Positions 35,404 to 45,322 of a stretch of DNA of 64,000 bases are shown piece after piece (positions within the stretch are counted from its first letter, which is position 1; every line of letters begins with the position of its first letter). A program made the translations under genes and the position numbers. This stretch comes from Naasia aerilata (lineage in GTDB: Bacteria > Actinomycetota > Actinomycetes > Actinomycetales > Microbacteriaceae). The notes below the pieces were generated by a model. The model did no database searches. It saw only the letters and a program-made list of their open reading frames with translations, and was not told where the DNA came from. The stretch covers positions 1,364,001 through 1,428,000 of the forward strand of contig NZ_AP027731.1 in NCBI RefSeq assembly GCF_030296595.1. The letters run 5' to 3'.

Positions 35404-36728
35404 CGGATGGCTCCCTTGCGCGGTCCCGCGTAGTCCGGGTTGAGCTTGCCCGGGTTGAGCAGGCCGTGCGGGTCGGTGCGGCGAGCCAGCTCCACCGTCC
35501 GCTCGACCTCGAAATCGACGTTCCACTGGTGCGGGTTGTGCACGCTGACGCCCAGCGCGCCCAGTGCATCGATGCCGGCGTACACCTGCTCGGGGCTCTC
35601 GTAGCGGCCGGCGAGCATCCCGATCGGCACCGTGTGGCCGGCCTCGATGTGCAGCATGCCGCCGGGATAGACGGCCTCCACCTCGGCGATGCGCTCGACG
35701 AGGGCGTCGCCGCCCACCTCGAGGTGGAAGATCGGCGCCGCACTGCTCTTCTGCAGCCACTCGATGGGGTGGTTGTAGCTGAGCATCGAGATCCGCATGC
35801 TCGTCTGCGGACCGTCGCGGAGGGCCTCCACACGGCCGTCGGCGCTCTCGATGAGGGCGGTGACCTCGTCGATCGTGTCCGCAGAGAGGAGGATGCGCAT
35901 GCTGCTGCGGCCGGACGGGATCGCCTCGTCGGCGGGCAGGGCCGCCGAGATCCAGGGATTGTCCGCCGAGACCAGGCGGGGGCGCGGCGTGACGAGGCCG
36001 ATCTCGCGAAGGACCGAGAGCGCCGACGGGAAGTCGGGGAAGCTCGCGTAGAGGCCGCGCCAGTCGCGGAGCGGCTCCAGCCTGACGGTGGCTCGGGCGA
36101 TGATGCCGGCCGTGCCGTAGTTGTGCACGTACGCCTGCGCCTCGTCGCCCTCGACGTGCAGGAGGTCGCCCGTGCCGTCGGCGTGCACGACGTCGAGCGC
36201 GAGCACGAAGCCCATGTGATTCGCGCCGTGCTCGATGGTGCCGGTGCCGCCCGAGCCGCCGGCGAGAAACCCGCCGATCGTGGACTGGGTGGTGGAGGGG
36301 TACATCCAGAGCGCCTGATCCGCCGCCCACGCCGCCTGCTCGATCACGACGAGCTGCGCGCCCGCCTCGGCGGTCACGTAGCCGTCTCCGACCTCGACGA
36401 TGGCCCGGGCGCGGGTGGTGTCCAGCACGAGGCCGCCCTGGAAGGGGATGCCCTGGCCGTAGTTGCCGGTGCCCTTGCCCCTGGGGGTGACCGGGACGCC
36501 GTGGCGGCTTGCGGCTCCGACCACCGCCGCGATCTGCTCCGCGCTCGTGGGGAACGCGACGAGGTCGGCGAGCCCCAGAGGGAGCTGCGCGGCGAGGATG
36601 GGCGACATCGCCGCCCCGTCAACGCTCGCGCGCTCGCGGACGCGGGGCTCGGTGCTGACGCCGCGCTCGCCGAGGAGCTCCTTCAGCTCCTGCTCGAGCA
36701 GGAGCACGGGGGCGAGGGTGTCGGTCAT
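35400..36728 (-). CDS. FAD-binding (PCMH-type) oxidoreductase
   Basis: A 442-residue flavoprotein of the GlcD/vanillyl-alcohol oxidase class. The FAD domain contains VAFPTSAEQIAAVVGAASRH, VTPRGKGTGNYGQGIPFQGG, and STIGGFLAGGSGGTGTIEHG. The C-terminal end RRTDPHGLLNPGKLNPDYAG is typical of the family. No transmembrane segment is visible. It probably oxidises a hydroxy acid or a small heterocycle brought in by the adjacent transporter. ATG 36728 is the start, after the terminator at 36761-36803, so its transcription depends on read-through or its own promoter. Confidence 0.85.
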   Translation of the reverse strand: MTDTLAPVLLLEQELKELLGERGVSTEPRVRERASVDGAAMSPILAAQLPLGLADLVAFPTSAEQIAAVVGAASRHGVPVTPRGKGTGNYGQGIPFQGGLVLDTTRARAIVEVGDGYVTAEAGAQLVVIEQAAWAADQALWMYPSTTQSTIGGFLAGGSGGTGTIEHGANHMGFVLALDVVHADGTGDLLHVEGDEAQAYVHNYGTAGIIARATVRLEPLRDWRGLYASFPDFPSALSVLREIGLVTPRPRLVSADNPWISAALPADEAIPSGRSSMRILLSADTIDEVTALIESADGRVEALRDGPQTSMRISMLSYNHPIEWLQKSSAAPIFHLEVGGDALVERIAEVEAVYPGGMLHIEAGHTVPIGMLAGRYESPEQVYAGIDALGALGVSVHNPHQWNVDFEVERTVELARRTDPHGLLNPGKLNPDYAGPRKGAIR

Positions 36729-36760
36729 AGCGGGCTTCCTTGTCGTCTGGATCAAAAGGA

Positions 36761-36803
36761 CGCCGGGTGGCAGCGGCGCGCGCGGCGCAGCTGCCACCCG
36801 GCG
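36761..36803 (-). terminator. Terminator after the substrate-binding protein gene
   Basis: A perfect 14-bp stem, CGCCGGGTGGCAGC (36761-36774) with GCTGCCACCCGGCG (36790-36803). On the minus strand it is followed by TCCTTTTG. It lies nine bases after the binding-protein stop and splits the transporter genes from the oxidase-creatininase genes. Confidence 0.85.
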
Positions 36804-36811
36804 GAGAGGAG

Positions 36812-38009
36812 CTACTTGCTGAGCCCGATGGACGGGTCGATGAACTCGTTGGTGTAGATGTCGGTGGCCTTGAGGCCCGACTTGACGGTCGTGCCCTGGC
36901 CCTCGAACGTCTTCACGGCCTTGTCGAAGAAGTCCGCGGAGCGGGCCTCGTCGAAGTCGCCGATCGTGTCGTTCTCGCCGTTGCCGGCGAGGCCGTCGGC
37001 CAGCTGCGTCTTCACCGAGTACTCGGCGACGCCCTTCGAGTAGGGGTACCCGAGGTCGTACTGGTCGGTCGCGTCGAGGATCAGATCGATGGTGGCGGAG
37101 GGGTCGTCGAAGAAGTCGACCTCGGCCTGCTGCATCACGGGCACGAACGCCTTGAGGCAGCCGGACAGGTCCTCGAGGTCATCGGTGCGCACGGAGACCG
37201 CGGAGCTGTACGGGTCCCAGCCCTCGTCGCTGACGAGGGCGTAGTCGATCTTCTTGCCCCAGTCGGTGACCTCGTTCTCGTAGATGTACGGCTCGGCCGA
37301 CGCGAAGCCCTGCTGCGCGTCCTTGCCCTGCGCCGCCACGAACGCGGCGGGCGTGCCGTCGTAGCCGCCGTCCTCGATGCTCGCGTCGATGATCCCCTCG
37401 TTGACCATGTAGTCGATGTAGGGGAGCTCGCGCCGAAGTAGCGCAGCTTGCCGCCGCTCTTCACGAGCGCGTCGCTGAGGCTGCCGTAGTCGGTGACGTC
37501 GGGATAGGTCTCCGGGTCCCACATCGCCATGAACGGGCTGGTGTCGAGCGGGGCGAACACCGCGGTCATCGCGAACTGGTCGGACGTCTGGACGTTGGCG
37601 TCGGTTCCGACGTAGCCCATCGTGATCGAGTCGTCCTCACCCATGGTGGCGGCGACGCCGGAGAAGGCGACTGCGGGCCCGCCTGCGCGGATCTCGAGGT
37701 TGACGCCCGTGTACTCACCGGATGCCATGAGGGCCCGCTCGCCGACTTCTTCGAGGCGTCGATCGTGTAGTCACCGGCGATCATCTGGTAGAGGTGGCCG
37801 TGCTCCGACTCCGGGACCCAGTCGGTCTGGACGACGATGGTCGCGGGACAGCCGGCAGCCTTCAGGTCGATGGAGCCGACCTTGAGGTCCGTGCTCGGCG
37901 TGGATCCGCCGCCCGAGGAGCCGCTGGCCCCGCCGCTGCAGGCGGAGAGGGCGACCGCTGCGACGGCAACGGTCGCGAATGCCGCGGCCCGCTTGGAGGT
38001 GAAATGCAT
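36812..38009 (-). CDS. ABC transporter substrate-binding lipoprotein, NMT1-like (two frameshifts)
   Basis: A secreted lipoprotein with signal RAAAFATVAVAAVALSACSGG, where the lipobox Cys follows LSA. The mature part opens VQTDWVPESEHGHLYQMIAG and has IRAGGPAVAFSGVAATMG and TMGYVGTDANVQTSDQF, as in NMT1/THI5/SsuA-like binding proteins for pyrimidines, nitrate or sulfonates. Missing bases at about 37731-37736 (G3C3) and 37429-37432 break the frame. Repair gives about 399 residues. With the cytosine-deaminase-like gene in the same operon a pyrimidine or related heterocycle is the best guess for the ligand. Confidence 0.85.
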
Positions 38010-38071
38010 TGCATCTCGCTTTCTGTGTCGTGGTGCAGGAATGGTGCGAGGTGGTGCGGAGGGAAGATCGG

Positions 38072-38920
38072 TCAGCTGGCGCTCTCGTACCACTTGCCGA
38101 CGGCGGCCTTGGAGAGCCAGCCGAAGACGACGAAGATCGCGACGCCCAGGAACGCGGCGGACAGGATTGCGGCGAACAGCTCGGGACCCTGCAGGCGGGC
38201 GGTGTAGTTGGAGATGAGCGAGCCGATGCCGGGCGTCCCGCGGCGGAAGAAGAAGTCGCCGACGATGGCGCCGACCAGCGCGAGGCCGGCGGAGATGCGC
38301 ATGCCGGCGAAGATCGTCGGCATGGCGGCGGGCAGCTGGAGCTTGGTGAGGATCGTCCACCGTGAGGCGCCCTGCAGCTTGAAGAGCTCGCGCTGCGACT
38401 TGTCGACGCCCTGCAGACCGAAGAGCGTGTTCGAGACCATCGGGAAGAGCGCGATGAGGACGCTGACGATCATCCGCGCGAAGAACTCCTGCCCGAACCA
38501 GAAGCCGATCAGCGGCACGAGGGCGAGGATCGGGATGCACTGCAGGATGACCGCGTACGGGTAGAGGGTCCGCTCGATCGCCTTCGCCTGGGACATCGCG
38601 ATCGCCCACACGACGCCGATCACGATGGCGAGCACGAGGCCGGCGAGCGTGACGAGGACGGTCTGCACGAGCGCGTTGCCGATGTCGCCTGCCACCTTCG
38701 GGTCGAAGAAGGCTTCGGTGAAGATGCGGTGCGGCGCGGGCAGCAGGAAGCTGAGCTTGCCGAGCAGGGCGCTGACGATGTACCAGAGCACGACGACGAG
38801 GGCGAGGAACGCGATCGGCGGCCCGAGGAGGACGGCGACGCCCCGCGGACCGCGACCGGTGCCGCGCACCGCGAGCGTCGGGGACCCGGTGGTGGGGATT
38901 TCCTTCGCCAGCGTGCTCAT
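38072..38920 (-). CDS. ABC transporter permease, SsuC/TauC/ThiX-like
   Basis: A 282-residue inner membrane permease with about six spans. GVAVLLGPPIAFLALVVVLW is TM1, TLAGLVLAIVIGVVWAIAMS another. The cytoplasmic coupling loop reads KLQLPAAMPTIFAGMRISAG, followed by LVGAIVGDFF. It works with the downstream binding protein and upstream ATPase. ATG 38920 overlaps the ATPase TGA. Confidence 0.93.
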   Translation of the reverse strand: MSTLAKEIPTTGSPTLAVRGTGRGPRGVAVLLGPPIAFLALVVVLWYIVSALLGKLSFLLPAPHRIFTEAFFDPKVAGDIGNALVQTVLVTLAGLVLAIVIGVVWAIAMSQAKAIERTLYPYAVILQCIPILALVPLIGFWFGQEFFARMIVSVLIALFPMVSNTLFGLQGVDKSQRELFKLQGASRWTILTKLQLPAAMPTIFAGMRISAGLALVGAIVGDFFFRRGTPGIGSLISNYTARLQGPELFAAILSAAFLGVAIFVVFGWLSKAAVGKWYESAS

Positions 38921-39695
38921 GAGTGGCCTTCCCGGAGGGCGTGCGAGACCTTGCCGACGAGTTCGGCGAACTCGCCCGTGTAGCGGATGTCGGGGTCCCG
39001 CGGCATCTCGAACGGCACCTCGAACACGTCGACGATGCGGCCGGGGCGGCCGGACATCACGACGACGCGGGTCGAGAGGTAGACCGCCTCGGACACCGAG
39101 TGCGTGATGAAGAGGCCGCCGAACTGCTGCTCCGCGAAGAGGCGGAGCAGCTCGTCGTTCAGGCGCTCGCGCGTGATCTCGTCGAGCGCACCGAAGGGCT
39201 CGTCGAAGAGGAAGAGCTCGGGGTCGAGCGTGAGCGAGCGGGCGAGCGAGGTGCGCATCCGCATGCCGCCGGAGAGCTGCTTCGGCAGGTGCTTCTCGAA
39301 GCCTGAGAGGCCGACCAGCTTGATCGCCGCCGCGGCCTTCTCCGCACGCTCCTTCTTCGACTGCCCGTTCAGCTCCGCGAGGAGCTCGACGTTGCTCTCC
39401 ACGTCGCGCCACGGCAGCAGCGTCGCGTCCTGGAAGACGTAGCCGATGCGGCTGGTCGACACCTCGGCGGTGCCTGCCGAGGCCGTCTCGAGGCCGGAGG
39501 CGATCCGCAGCAGCGTGCTCTTGCCGCAGCCGGAGGGGCCGACGACGGTGACGAACTCGCCGGGCCGGACGGTGAGGTCCACGCCGGACAGGGCGACCGT
39601 GCCGTTCCCGAACTGCATGGCGACGTCGCGGAAGTCGAGGAGGGGGTGCTCGTGGAGCGCGCAGGGGCGGCGCGTCCGGGGGCGGAGAGGGTCAT
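38917..39695 (-). CDS. ABC transporter ATP-binding protein, SsuB/ThiY-system type (N-terminal frameshift)
   Basis: A nitrate/sulfonate/pyrimidine-type ATPase of about 259 residues. Walker A is VVGPSGCGKSTLL, Q-loop IGYVFQDATLLPWRDV, signature KQLSGGMRMRTSLARSL, Walker B LFLFDEPFGALDEITRE and H-loop FITHSVSEAV. The ATG at 39695 (MTLSAPGRAAPA) is in another frame from HEHPLLDFRDVAMQFG, so one base is probably missing in a G run at 39663-39682. No other start in the main frame keeps the first strand. Confidence 0.88.
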
Positions 39696-39698
39696 GGG

Positions 39699-40966
39699 TC
39701 AGCTTCCGGAGAGGGCGGAGGGTGCGGACAGAGCGGGAACGAGAAGGCCGGGGGCGGCGGTCTCGGTGGAGGCGGTGGTGCGGCTGACGAGGCGTCCGGC
39801 GTGCAGGACGACGCGGTCGGCGGGCGCGAAGGCGATCGCCTCGCCGATGTTCGCCGCGCGCACCGCGAGGAGGTCGGCGACCCGGCCTGCGACGGGTCCC
39901 GCGGCCGGAAGGCCCATCACGTCGCGGGCCCCGTCGGTGATGAGGTGCAGCGACTCCGCGAAGTCGAGGTGTCCGGCGGTCACGAGCAGCGAAGCCGTCT
40001 CGAGCGCATCCCCCGCCCGACCGGGTTGAACGGGTCGCGGATGTTGTCGGCACCGGCGGCGACGCGGACCCCCGCGTCGAGCAGCGCGCGGAGTGCGGTG
40101 AGCCCGCGCGGGGTGGCGACCGGGCGCTCCCAGCCCTGCAGGTAGAGGTTCGTGATCGGCAGGGAGATGATCCCGAGGTCGCTCGCGCGGATCTCGGCGA
40201 TCACCGCATCGAGCTTCGCGGCCTCCAGGACGCCCAGCCGCACGCAGTGGCCGGCGCTCGTCGTAACGGGCCAGTCCCGCACGAGCCGCGCATACTCGGC
40301 GAGCGTGTCGGCTCCGTCCAGGCTCTCGTCCGCGTGCAGGTCGACCCCCACGCCCCGGCGCTCGGCGATGGCGAGCAGGCGGCGCAGATCGGCCGACGGG
40401 TCGGGTGCGAGGTGCGGTGCTCCGCCGACGAGGTCGATGCCGCGGTCGAGTGCCTCCTCGACGTGCCGGTCGGGCGCCTGCCAGCCGGCCAGCGCGACGA
40501 GCTCGAGGTCCATCAGGCCTGCGAGCTCCTCACGGACCCGGACGAGCGCGTCCACGGCGCGCATCGGGTCCCCGGTGCTCAGCAGGTCCACGTGGCAGCG
40601 CACCGCGGTCGTGCCGTGCGCCAGCAGCCGGAGGGCGACGGCCCGAGCGCGGTCCGCGATGCCCTCCGCCGTCATCTCGGCCGAGTAGGCCTTCCACGAC
40701 TCGATGGCGCGGACCAGGTCACCCTGCGGCGGGCGGATGAGGTCGTAGGACAGCGCCTTGTCGAAGTGCGCGTGCGGCTCGGCGGGGGCCGTGATCAGCA
40801 GGAAGCCGTCGAGCTCGAGCGTCTCGTCAGCGGCGGCCGGGGCGGCGCTTCCCGACGGCAGCACGGCCGAGACCCGGTCCCCGTCGAGCTCGACATCCAC
40901 GACGCGTCCGTCCGCGAGGGTCGCTCCGCGCAGCAGCCGGAGCGGTCGGGGAAGGGTGTCGGGCAC
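39699..40966 (-). CDS. Cytosine deaminase-like amidohydrolase (one frameshift)
   Basis: A CodA-type metal amidohydrolase of about 422 residues. ITAPAEPHAHFDKALSYDL carries the HxH ligands, GVGVDLHADESLDGADTLAE the substrate Glu region, TSAGHCVRLGVLEA the His ligand and AAGADNIRDPFNPVGRG the catalytic Asp. The frame breaks in the C5 run at 40010-40014, in VGRGDALETASLLVTAGH. CodA relatives deaminate cytosine, isoguanine or creatinine. It starts at GTG 40966 and heads the transporter operon, so the imported compound is probably its substrate. Confidence 0.85.
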
Positions 40967-41059
40967 GGCGCAAGCCTCCGGAGGAAGGGGAAGCTGCCAC
41001 GCCGTCGGGACAGAGGGGGATGTTCAGGAGATCAACAGGACCGACGCTAGGGAGCGCTC

Positions 41060-41086
41060 GTTTCCGCCGTGTAACGGGAGCGTGAC
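41060..41086. promoter_or_regulatory. GlnR-like triple array, codA-like/XRE divergent promoter
   Basis: GTTTC (41060-41064), six bases, GTAAC (41071-41075), six bases, GTGAC (41082-41086). The first pair reads GTTAC-n6-GAAAC on the other strand, the GlnR consensus. TAAATT (41093-41098) just downstream is a good -10 for the XRE gene, placing the array at an activator position. Confidence 0.65.
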
Positions 41087-41126
41087 CCTCTGTAAATTGC
41101 GTCGCCGCGGATGCATCCGGCGTTGC

Positions 41127-41863
41127 ATGCGCGTGATTGCATGGATCCCCGAACCCCGCCGGACGTCCGCCGGGAGCCCGTCGCGTGAGCAGGAGGACGC
41201 CGTCAGCAGCATCGGAACCCGCGTCGACGTGACCGACGACGGCAGCGTGCCCGGCCGCCTGCGGCCCCTCGGTCACAGCGACCCGCAGGCCAGCCGGCTC
41301 GGCCGGAGGGTGCGCGCCCTGCGACTCGCCCGCGACCTGACCCTCGTCGAGCTGGCTGAGCTGGCCGGGCTGTCGCACCCGTTCCTCAGCCAGCTGGAGC
41401 GCGGCCTCGCCCGGCCGAGCATGACGAGCCTCGAGCGGATCGCGCGTGCGCTCGGCACCAGCCAGCTCGAGCTGTTCGCCGTCGCGGAGGAGCCTGCGGT
41501 CGAGGGCGCGGACACGGCGCCGTCCCTGGTGCGCGCGTCCGAGGGGGCGGTCGGGCCCTATGCGGAGGGGCGCGCGCGACTCCTCGTGCGCGGGCGCCGG
41601 CAGTTCCAGCCGATGGAGTTCGAGGGATCGAACGCGGATCCGGGCGTCTTCTACGTGCACGACGAGGACGAGTTCCTCACCGTGCTCGCCGGGATCGTGC
41701 GGGTCGAGCTCGACGGCGAGGGGGAGTGGCTGCTCGAGCCGGGCGACTCGCTGTACTGGCGCTCGCGCACGCCGCACCGCTGGAGCTCGCCGGGGGCGAG
41801 CCCTATCGGCTGCTGCTCGTGAAGGACAGGTTCGGACGGTCGGCTGCGGAGGGGGACGCGTGA
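41127..41863 (+). CDS. XRE-cupin transcriptional regulator (one frameshift)
   Basis: An N-terminal Cro/C1 helix-turn-helix (LGRRVRALRLARDLTLVELA, LAGLSHPFLSQLERGLARPS) is joined to a C-terminal cupin_2 domain (VFYVHDEDEFLTVLAGIVRV, LLEPGDSLYWRSRTPHRWSS). Such regulators, for example PuuR-like ones, sense small metabolites in the cupin. A missing base in the G5 run at 41792-41796 displaces the last 25 residues. The repaired stop at 41861-41863 overlaps the reductase GTG. The start is uncertain: ATG 41127 gives about 245 residues, and GTG 41230 is also possible. Confidence 0.85.
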
Positions 41864-42809
41864 GCGGAGGGGGCGAGTTCGAGGTCGTCGTGCGTCGCCG
41901 GGAGGCGGCGGCGGACTCCATCGTGCTGCTGGACCTCGTGTCGCCCACGGGAGCTCCTCTGCCGGGCTGGTCGCCGGGCGCCCACATCGACGTCGTCCTG
42001 CCCGACGGCAGGGAGCGCCAGTACTCGCTGTGCTCGGATCCGAACGACCGCATGTGGTGGCGCATCGGCGTGCTCCGCGAGCGGGACGTTTCGGCCTACC
42101 TGCACGACGTGGTCCGGGAGGGCGACCGGCTGCTCGTCCGCGGGCCGCGCAACCACTTCGCGTTCGCGCCCTTCCCCGGCCGCAAGTACCTGTTCGTCGC
42201 CGGCGGCATCGGCATCACGCCGATCTACGCGATGCTCCGGTCCGCCGCGGCGGCGGGGAACGAGACGAGGCTCGTGTACGCGGGGCGCTCTCGCGCGGCG
42301 ATGGCCTTCGCGGAGGAGCTGACCGCCGAGTACGCCGACTCCGCCGAGTTCTACGCGTCCGACGAGGGCTCGCGCGCCGACATCGCGGCGCTGCTGGCCG
42401 ACCCTGCGCCCGGCACCATCGTCTACTGCTGCGGACCCCGGCGGCTCATCGAGGCCGTCGAGGCGGCAGGAGCGTCCTGGCCGCGCGGATCCATCCACCT
42501 GGAGCGCTTCGAGGCCAAGGTCCTCGGCGAGCCGATCTGGAACGAGCCGTTCGACGTGGAGCTCCTGCTCTCGGGGATGACCGTCACGGTGCAGCCGGAG
42601 GAGACGATCCTCGACGTGGTCGAGCGGAACGGGCTGGTCGTGCCGTCCAGCTGCCGGGTGGGCACCTGCGGGACCTGCGAGGTGGCCGTGGTCGACGGCG
42701 AGATCGAGCACCGCGACTCCGTGCTTTCCCCGAGGAGCAGGAGGACAGCTTCGCCATGATGGTGTGCGTCTCGCGCGCGAGGTGCCCGCGCATCACCCTC
42801 GAGCTCTGA
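41860..42809 (+). CDS. Ferredoxin-NAD(P)H reductase component, VanB/PDR-like (one frameshift)
   Basis: A class IA oxygenase reductase of about 316 residues. The FMN/FAD domain has REAAADSIVLLDLVSP, GWSPGAHIDVVLPDGRERQY and SLCSDP. The NAD domain has YLFVAGGIGITPIYAMLRSA and TIVYCCGPRRLIEAV. The C-terminal plant-type ferredoxin has SSCRVGTCGTCEVAVV, with the last Cys in the restored frame. One base is lost in the C4 run at 42728-42731 (SVLSP/EEQEDSFAMMV). It transfers electrons from NAD(P)H to a Rieske oxygenase, but no oxygenase is in the window. It is coupled to the XRE-cupin regulator. Confidence 0.9.
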
Positions 42810-42828
42810 GCTGCGCGCGGCCTCGCGG

Positions 42829-44165
42829 TCAGACGCGGGTCGCGAGGAGGGCGGTGAGGTCGCGGACGATGGCGGACTCCTCCGCGCTGGCCAGTCGGCC
42901 GCCCTCCACCACCCGGCGACCCGCCACGTAGACGTCTCGCGGGCGGCGGCCGGGGACACCCAGAGCAGGCCGGCGATCGGATCGGCGACGCCCGCATCGG
43001 CCACCCCGCTGACGTCCCACACCGCGAGGTCGGCGGCGGCGCCCACCGCGATCCGCCCGAGCTCCGGGCGGCCCAGGCCGTCGGCCGAGCCCGCCGTCGC
43101 CATGTCGAGAACCGTCTCCGCCGGGAGCTGCGGCCCCACCAGCCCCGACACCTGCATCGCGAGGCGGGCGTCGGCGAGCAGGTGACCGGCGTCGTTGCTG
43201 CCGCCGCCGCTCGTGCCGAGCCCGACCCGCAGACCGGCCTCGAGGAGACGCGCCACGGGGGCGATCCCCCAGCCCATCGGCACGTCGCAGCCAGGAGCAT
43301 GCGTCGCCGTGATCCCCGAGGCCGCGAGCCGGTCGATCTCGGCGTCCGTGACGCCGCAGAGGTGCGCGAGGGTCACGTCCGGCGCGAGCCAGCCCCACTC
43401 CTCGAGGAGCTCGAGGGGTCGCCGCCCGTAGCGGTCCTGCGCGATCTCGACGTCCACCTGCTCGTTGGCCTGGGTCCGCCTGCGGAGGCCGTGCCGCGCG
43501 GCGACCTCGCCGAGCAGCGCGAAGGTCTCCGGCGAGTCGCTGTGCACGCCGGCCGGACCCACGGCCACCTGCAGCAGTCCGTCCGCGGACACTCCTCCCG
43601 GACGCCCGGGGACGAGCGCCTCGACGATCGCCTCGGCGCTCTCGGCCGCGACCTCCGCGCGGTCGCGGGCGGTGCCGCGCACGAACACCAGCCGCGCGCC
43701 CAGCTCGGACGCGGCGGCCGCCGTCGCCCTGGCCATTCCCACGGTGTCCGAGCCGTCCGGCCAGGTCAGGTGGTGATCGGCGACGGTCGTCACTCCGGAC
43801 AGAAGAGCCTCGGCGAGGCCGGCACGGGCCGCGGCTCGCGTCGACTCCGGGTCGACGCCGACGCGCGTGTAGGCCGCGGCCATGGCCGGGAGCCAGTCGC
43901 GCATCGGCACGCCCCGGGTGCCGGGGAGCGTGCGGAAGGCGGTCTGGAAGAGGTGGTGGTGGGCGTTCACGAGGCCCGGCGTGAGCGCACAGCCCGCGAG
44001 GGAGACCATCTCGACGGGCGCGTCGGGTGTGAGTTCGGCGGCCGCGGCGGGTCCCGCCCCGGGCGGGGTCACGGCCACGATCGCCGCGCCGTCGAGGATC
44101 ACGTCGGCGGGGCCGCTCGATCCGTCCGGACCGAGAACGGCGACCGCGTCATGCAGGATGATCAT
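42829..44165 (-). CDS. 8-oxoguanine deaminase/TRZ-ATZ amidohydrolase (one frameshift)
   Basis: An amidohydrolase of about 445 residues. LTPGLVNAHHHLFQTAFRTL holds the HxH metal pair, TVADHHLTWPDGSD and RRRTQANEQVDVEI further ligands, VTLAHLCGVTDAEIDRLA and GLGTSGGGSNDAGHLLADAR the catalytic region. The last is a variant with Ser where many relatives have Asp (VDGSASND). One base is missing near 42936-42940 (AAAR/DVYVAGRRVVEGG). The family covers 8-oxoguanine deaminase and hydroxyatrazine hydrolases. It is divergent to xdhC. Confidence 0.83.
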
Positions 44166-44212
44166 GTCCTGTTCCTAGCATCCCGCCGCTTGCCCACCGA
44201 AACGAGGCGCCT

Positions 44213-45322
44213 GTGCTCGAGCTCGCCGCTCGGCTCCTGGCCGCTCCCGGCCCACTCGCCGTCGCAACCGTGACCGGCGTCATCGGGAGCGCCCCGCGCG
44301 ATGTGGGCACCTCCATGGCGCTGACCGGCGGGGCGGTCGTGGGCAGCATCTCGGGCGGCTGTGTCGAATCGGCCGCCGTCGAGGCCTGCGAGCGCGTGCT
44401 CGAGCGCGGGGTCGCGGAGGTCGATCGGTTCGGCTACGACGACGCGGATGCCCTCGCCGTGGGCCTCGCGTGCGGCGGCGAGCTCGACGTGGTCGTCCAT
44501 ATGCTCGATCTCGAATATCTTCGGGCAGAGCTCGCCGAGGCCGCGGCCGGCCGCGCGGCGGGGTGCGCGACGATCGTCGGCGGCGCGCCTGCCCTGCTCG
44601 GGCGGGGCCTCGGCTGGCGCGCCGGCAGCGGGCTGCCCGGCGAGCTCACCTCGAGCGAGCTCGAGGCAGCCGGGCTCCACGGCCTGCCCGTCGAGCGCAT
44701 CCGCGCGGTCCTCGACGCCGAGGTCGCATCCGGCCGCACCGGCGTGGTCGAGCTGGAATGCGGAGCCGACACCGTGCGTCTGTTCGTGGAGTCCACACGC
44801 TCCGCCCCGCGCATGCTGCTGTTCGGGGCGGTGGAGTTCGCCTCGGCGCTCTCCGCCGCCGGCCGGGCGCTGGGCTACCGGGTGACGGTGTGCGACGCGC
44901 GGCCCGCCTTCACGACGGCGGAGCGCTTCCCGGCCGCCCACGAGGTCGTGACGGCGTGGCCGCACCGCTTCCTCGCGGGCACGGAGACGGATGAGCGTAC
45001 CGTCATCTGCGTCCTCACCCACGATGACCGCTTCGACGAGCCGCTGCTGACGACGGCGCTGACCCTCCCCGTCGCCTACGTCGGAGCCCTGGGCTCGCGG
45101 CGCACGGCTGAGCGGCGGCGGCAGAGGCTGCTCGAGAGCGGACTCGACGAGGCCGCGCTAGCGCGCCTGCACTCGCCCATGGGGCTCGACCTGGGAGCGG
45201 CGACCCCCGAGGAGACTGCGGTCTCGGTGCTCGCCGAGGTGCTCGCGGAGCGATCGGCGGCCTCCGCCCGGGCACTCCGCGACGTCCCCGGCCCGATCCA
45301 TCCTCGGCGCGCGGCCTCGTGA
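44213..45322 (+). CDS. xdhC: XdhC/CoxI family molybdenum cofactor chaperone
   Basis: A 369-residue XdhC, which binds and delivers sulfurated molybdenum cofactor to xanthine dehydrogenase. LAVATVTGVIGSAPRDVGTS and GGAVVGSISGGCVESAAVEA form the XdhC_CoxI domain with the Cys. RMLLFGAVEFASALSAAGRALGYRV starts the Rossmann XdhC_C domain, with VICVLTHDDRFDEPLL and YVGALGSRRTAERRRQRL. GTG 44213 is the start and it overlaps the next deaminase by four bases. Confidence 0.93.
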   Translation: MLELAARLLAAPGPLAVATVTGVIGSAPRDVGTSMALTGGAVVGSISGGCVESAAVEACERVLERGVAEVDRFGYDDADALAVGLACGGELDVVVHMLDLEYLRAELAEAAAGRAAGCATIVGGAPALLGRGLGWRAGSGLPGELTSSELEAAGLHGLPVERIRAVLDAEVASGRTGVVELECGADTVRLFVESTRSAPRMLLFGAVEFASALSAAGRALGYRVTVCDARPAFTTAERFPAAHEVVTAWPHRFLAGTETDERTVICVLTHDDRFDEPLLTTALTLPVAYVGALGSRRTAERRRQRLLESGLDEAALARLHSPMGLDLGAATPEETAVSVLAEVLAERSAASARALRDVPGPIHPRRAAS

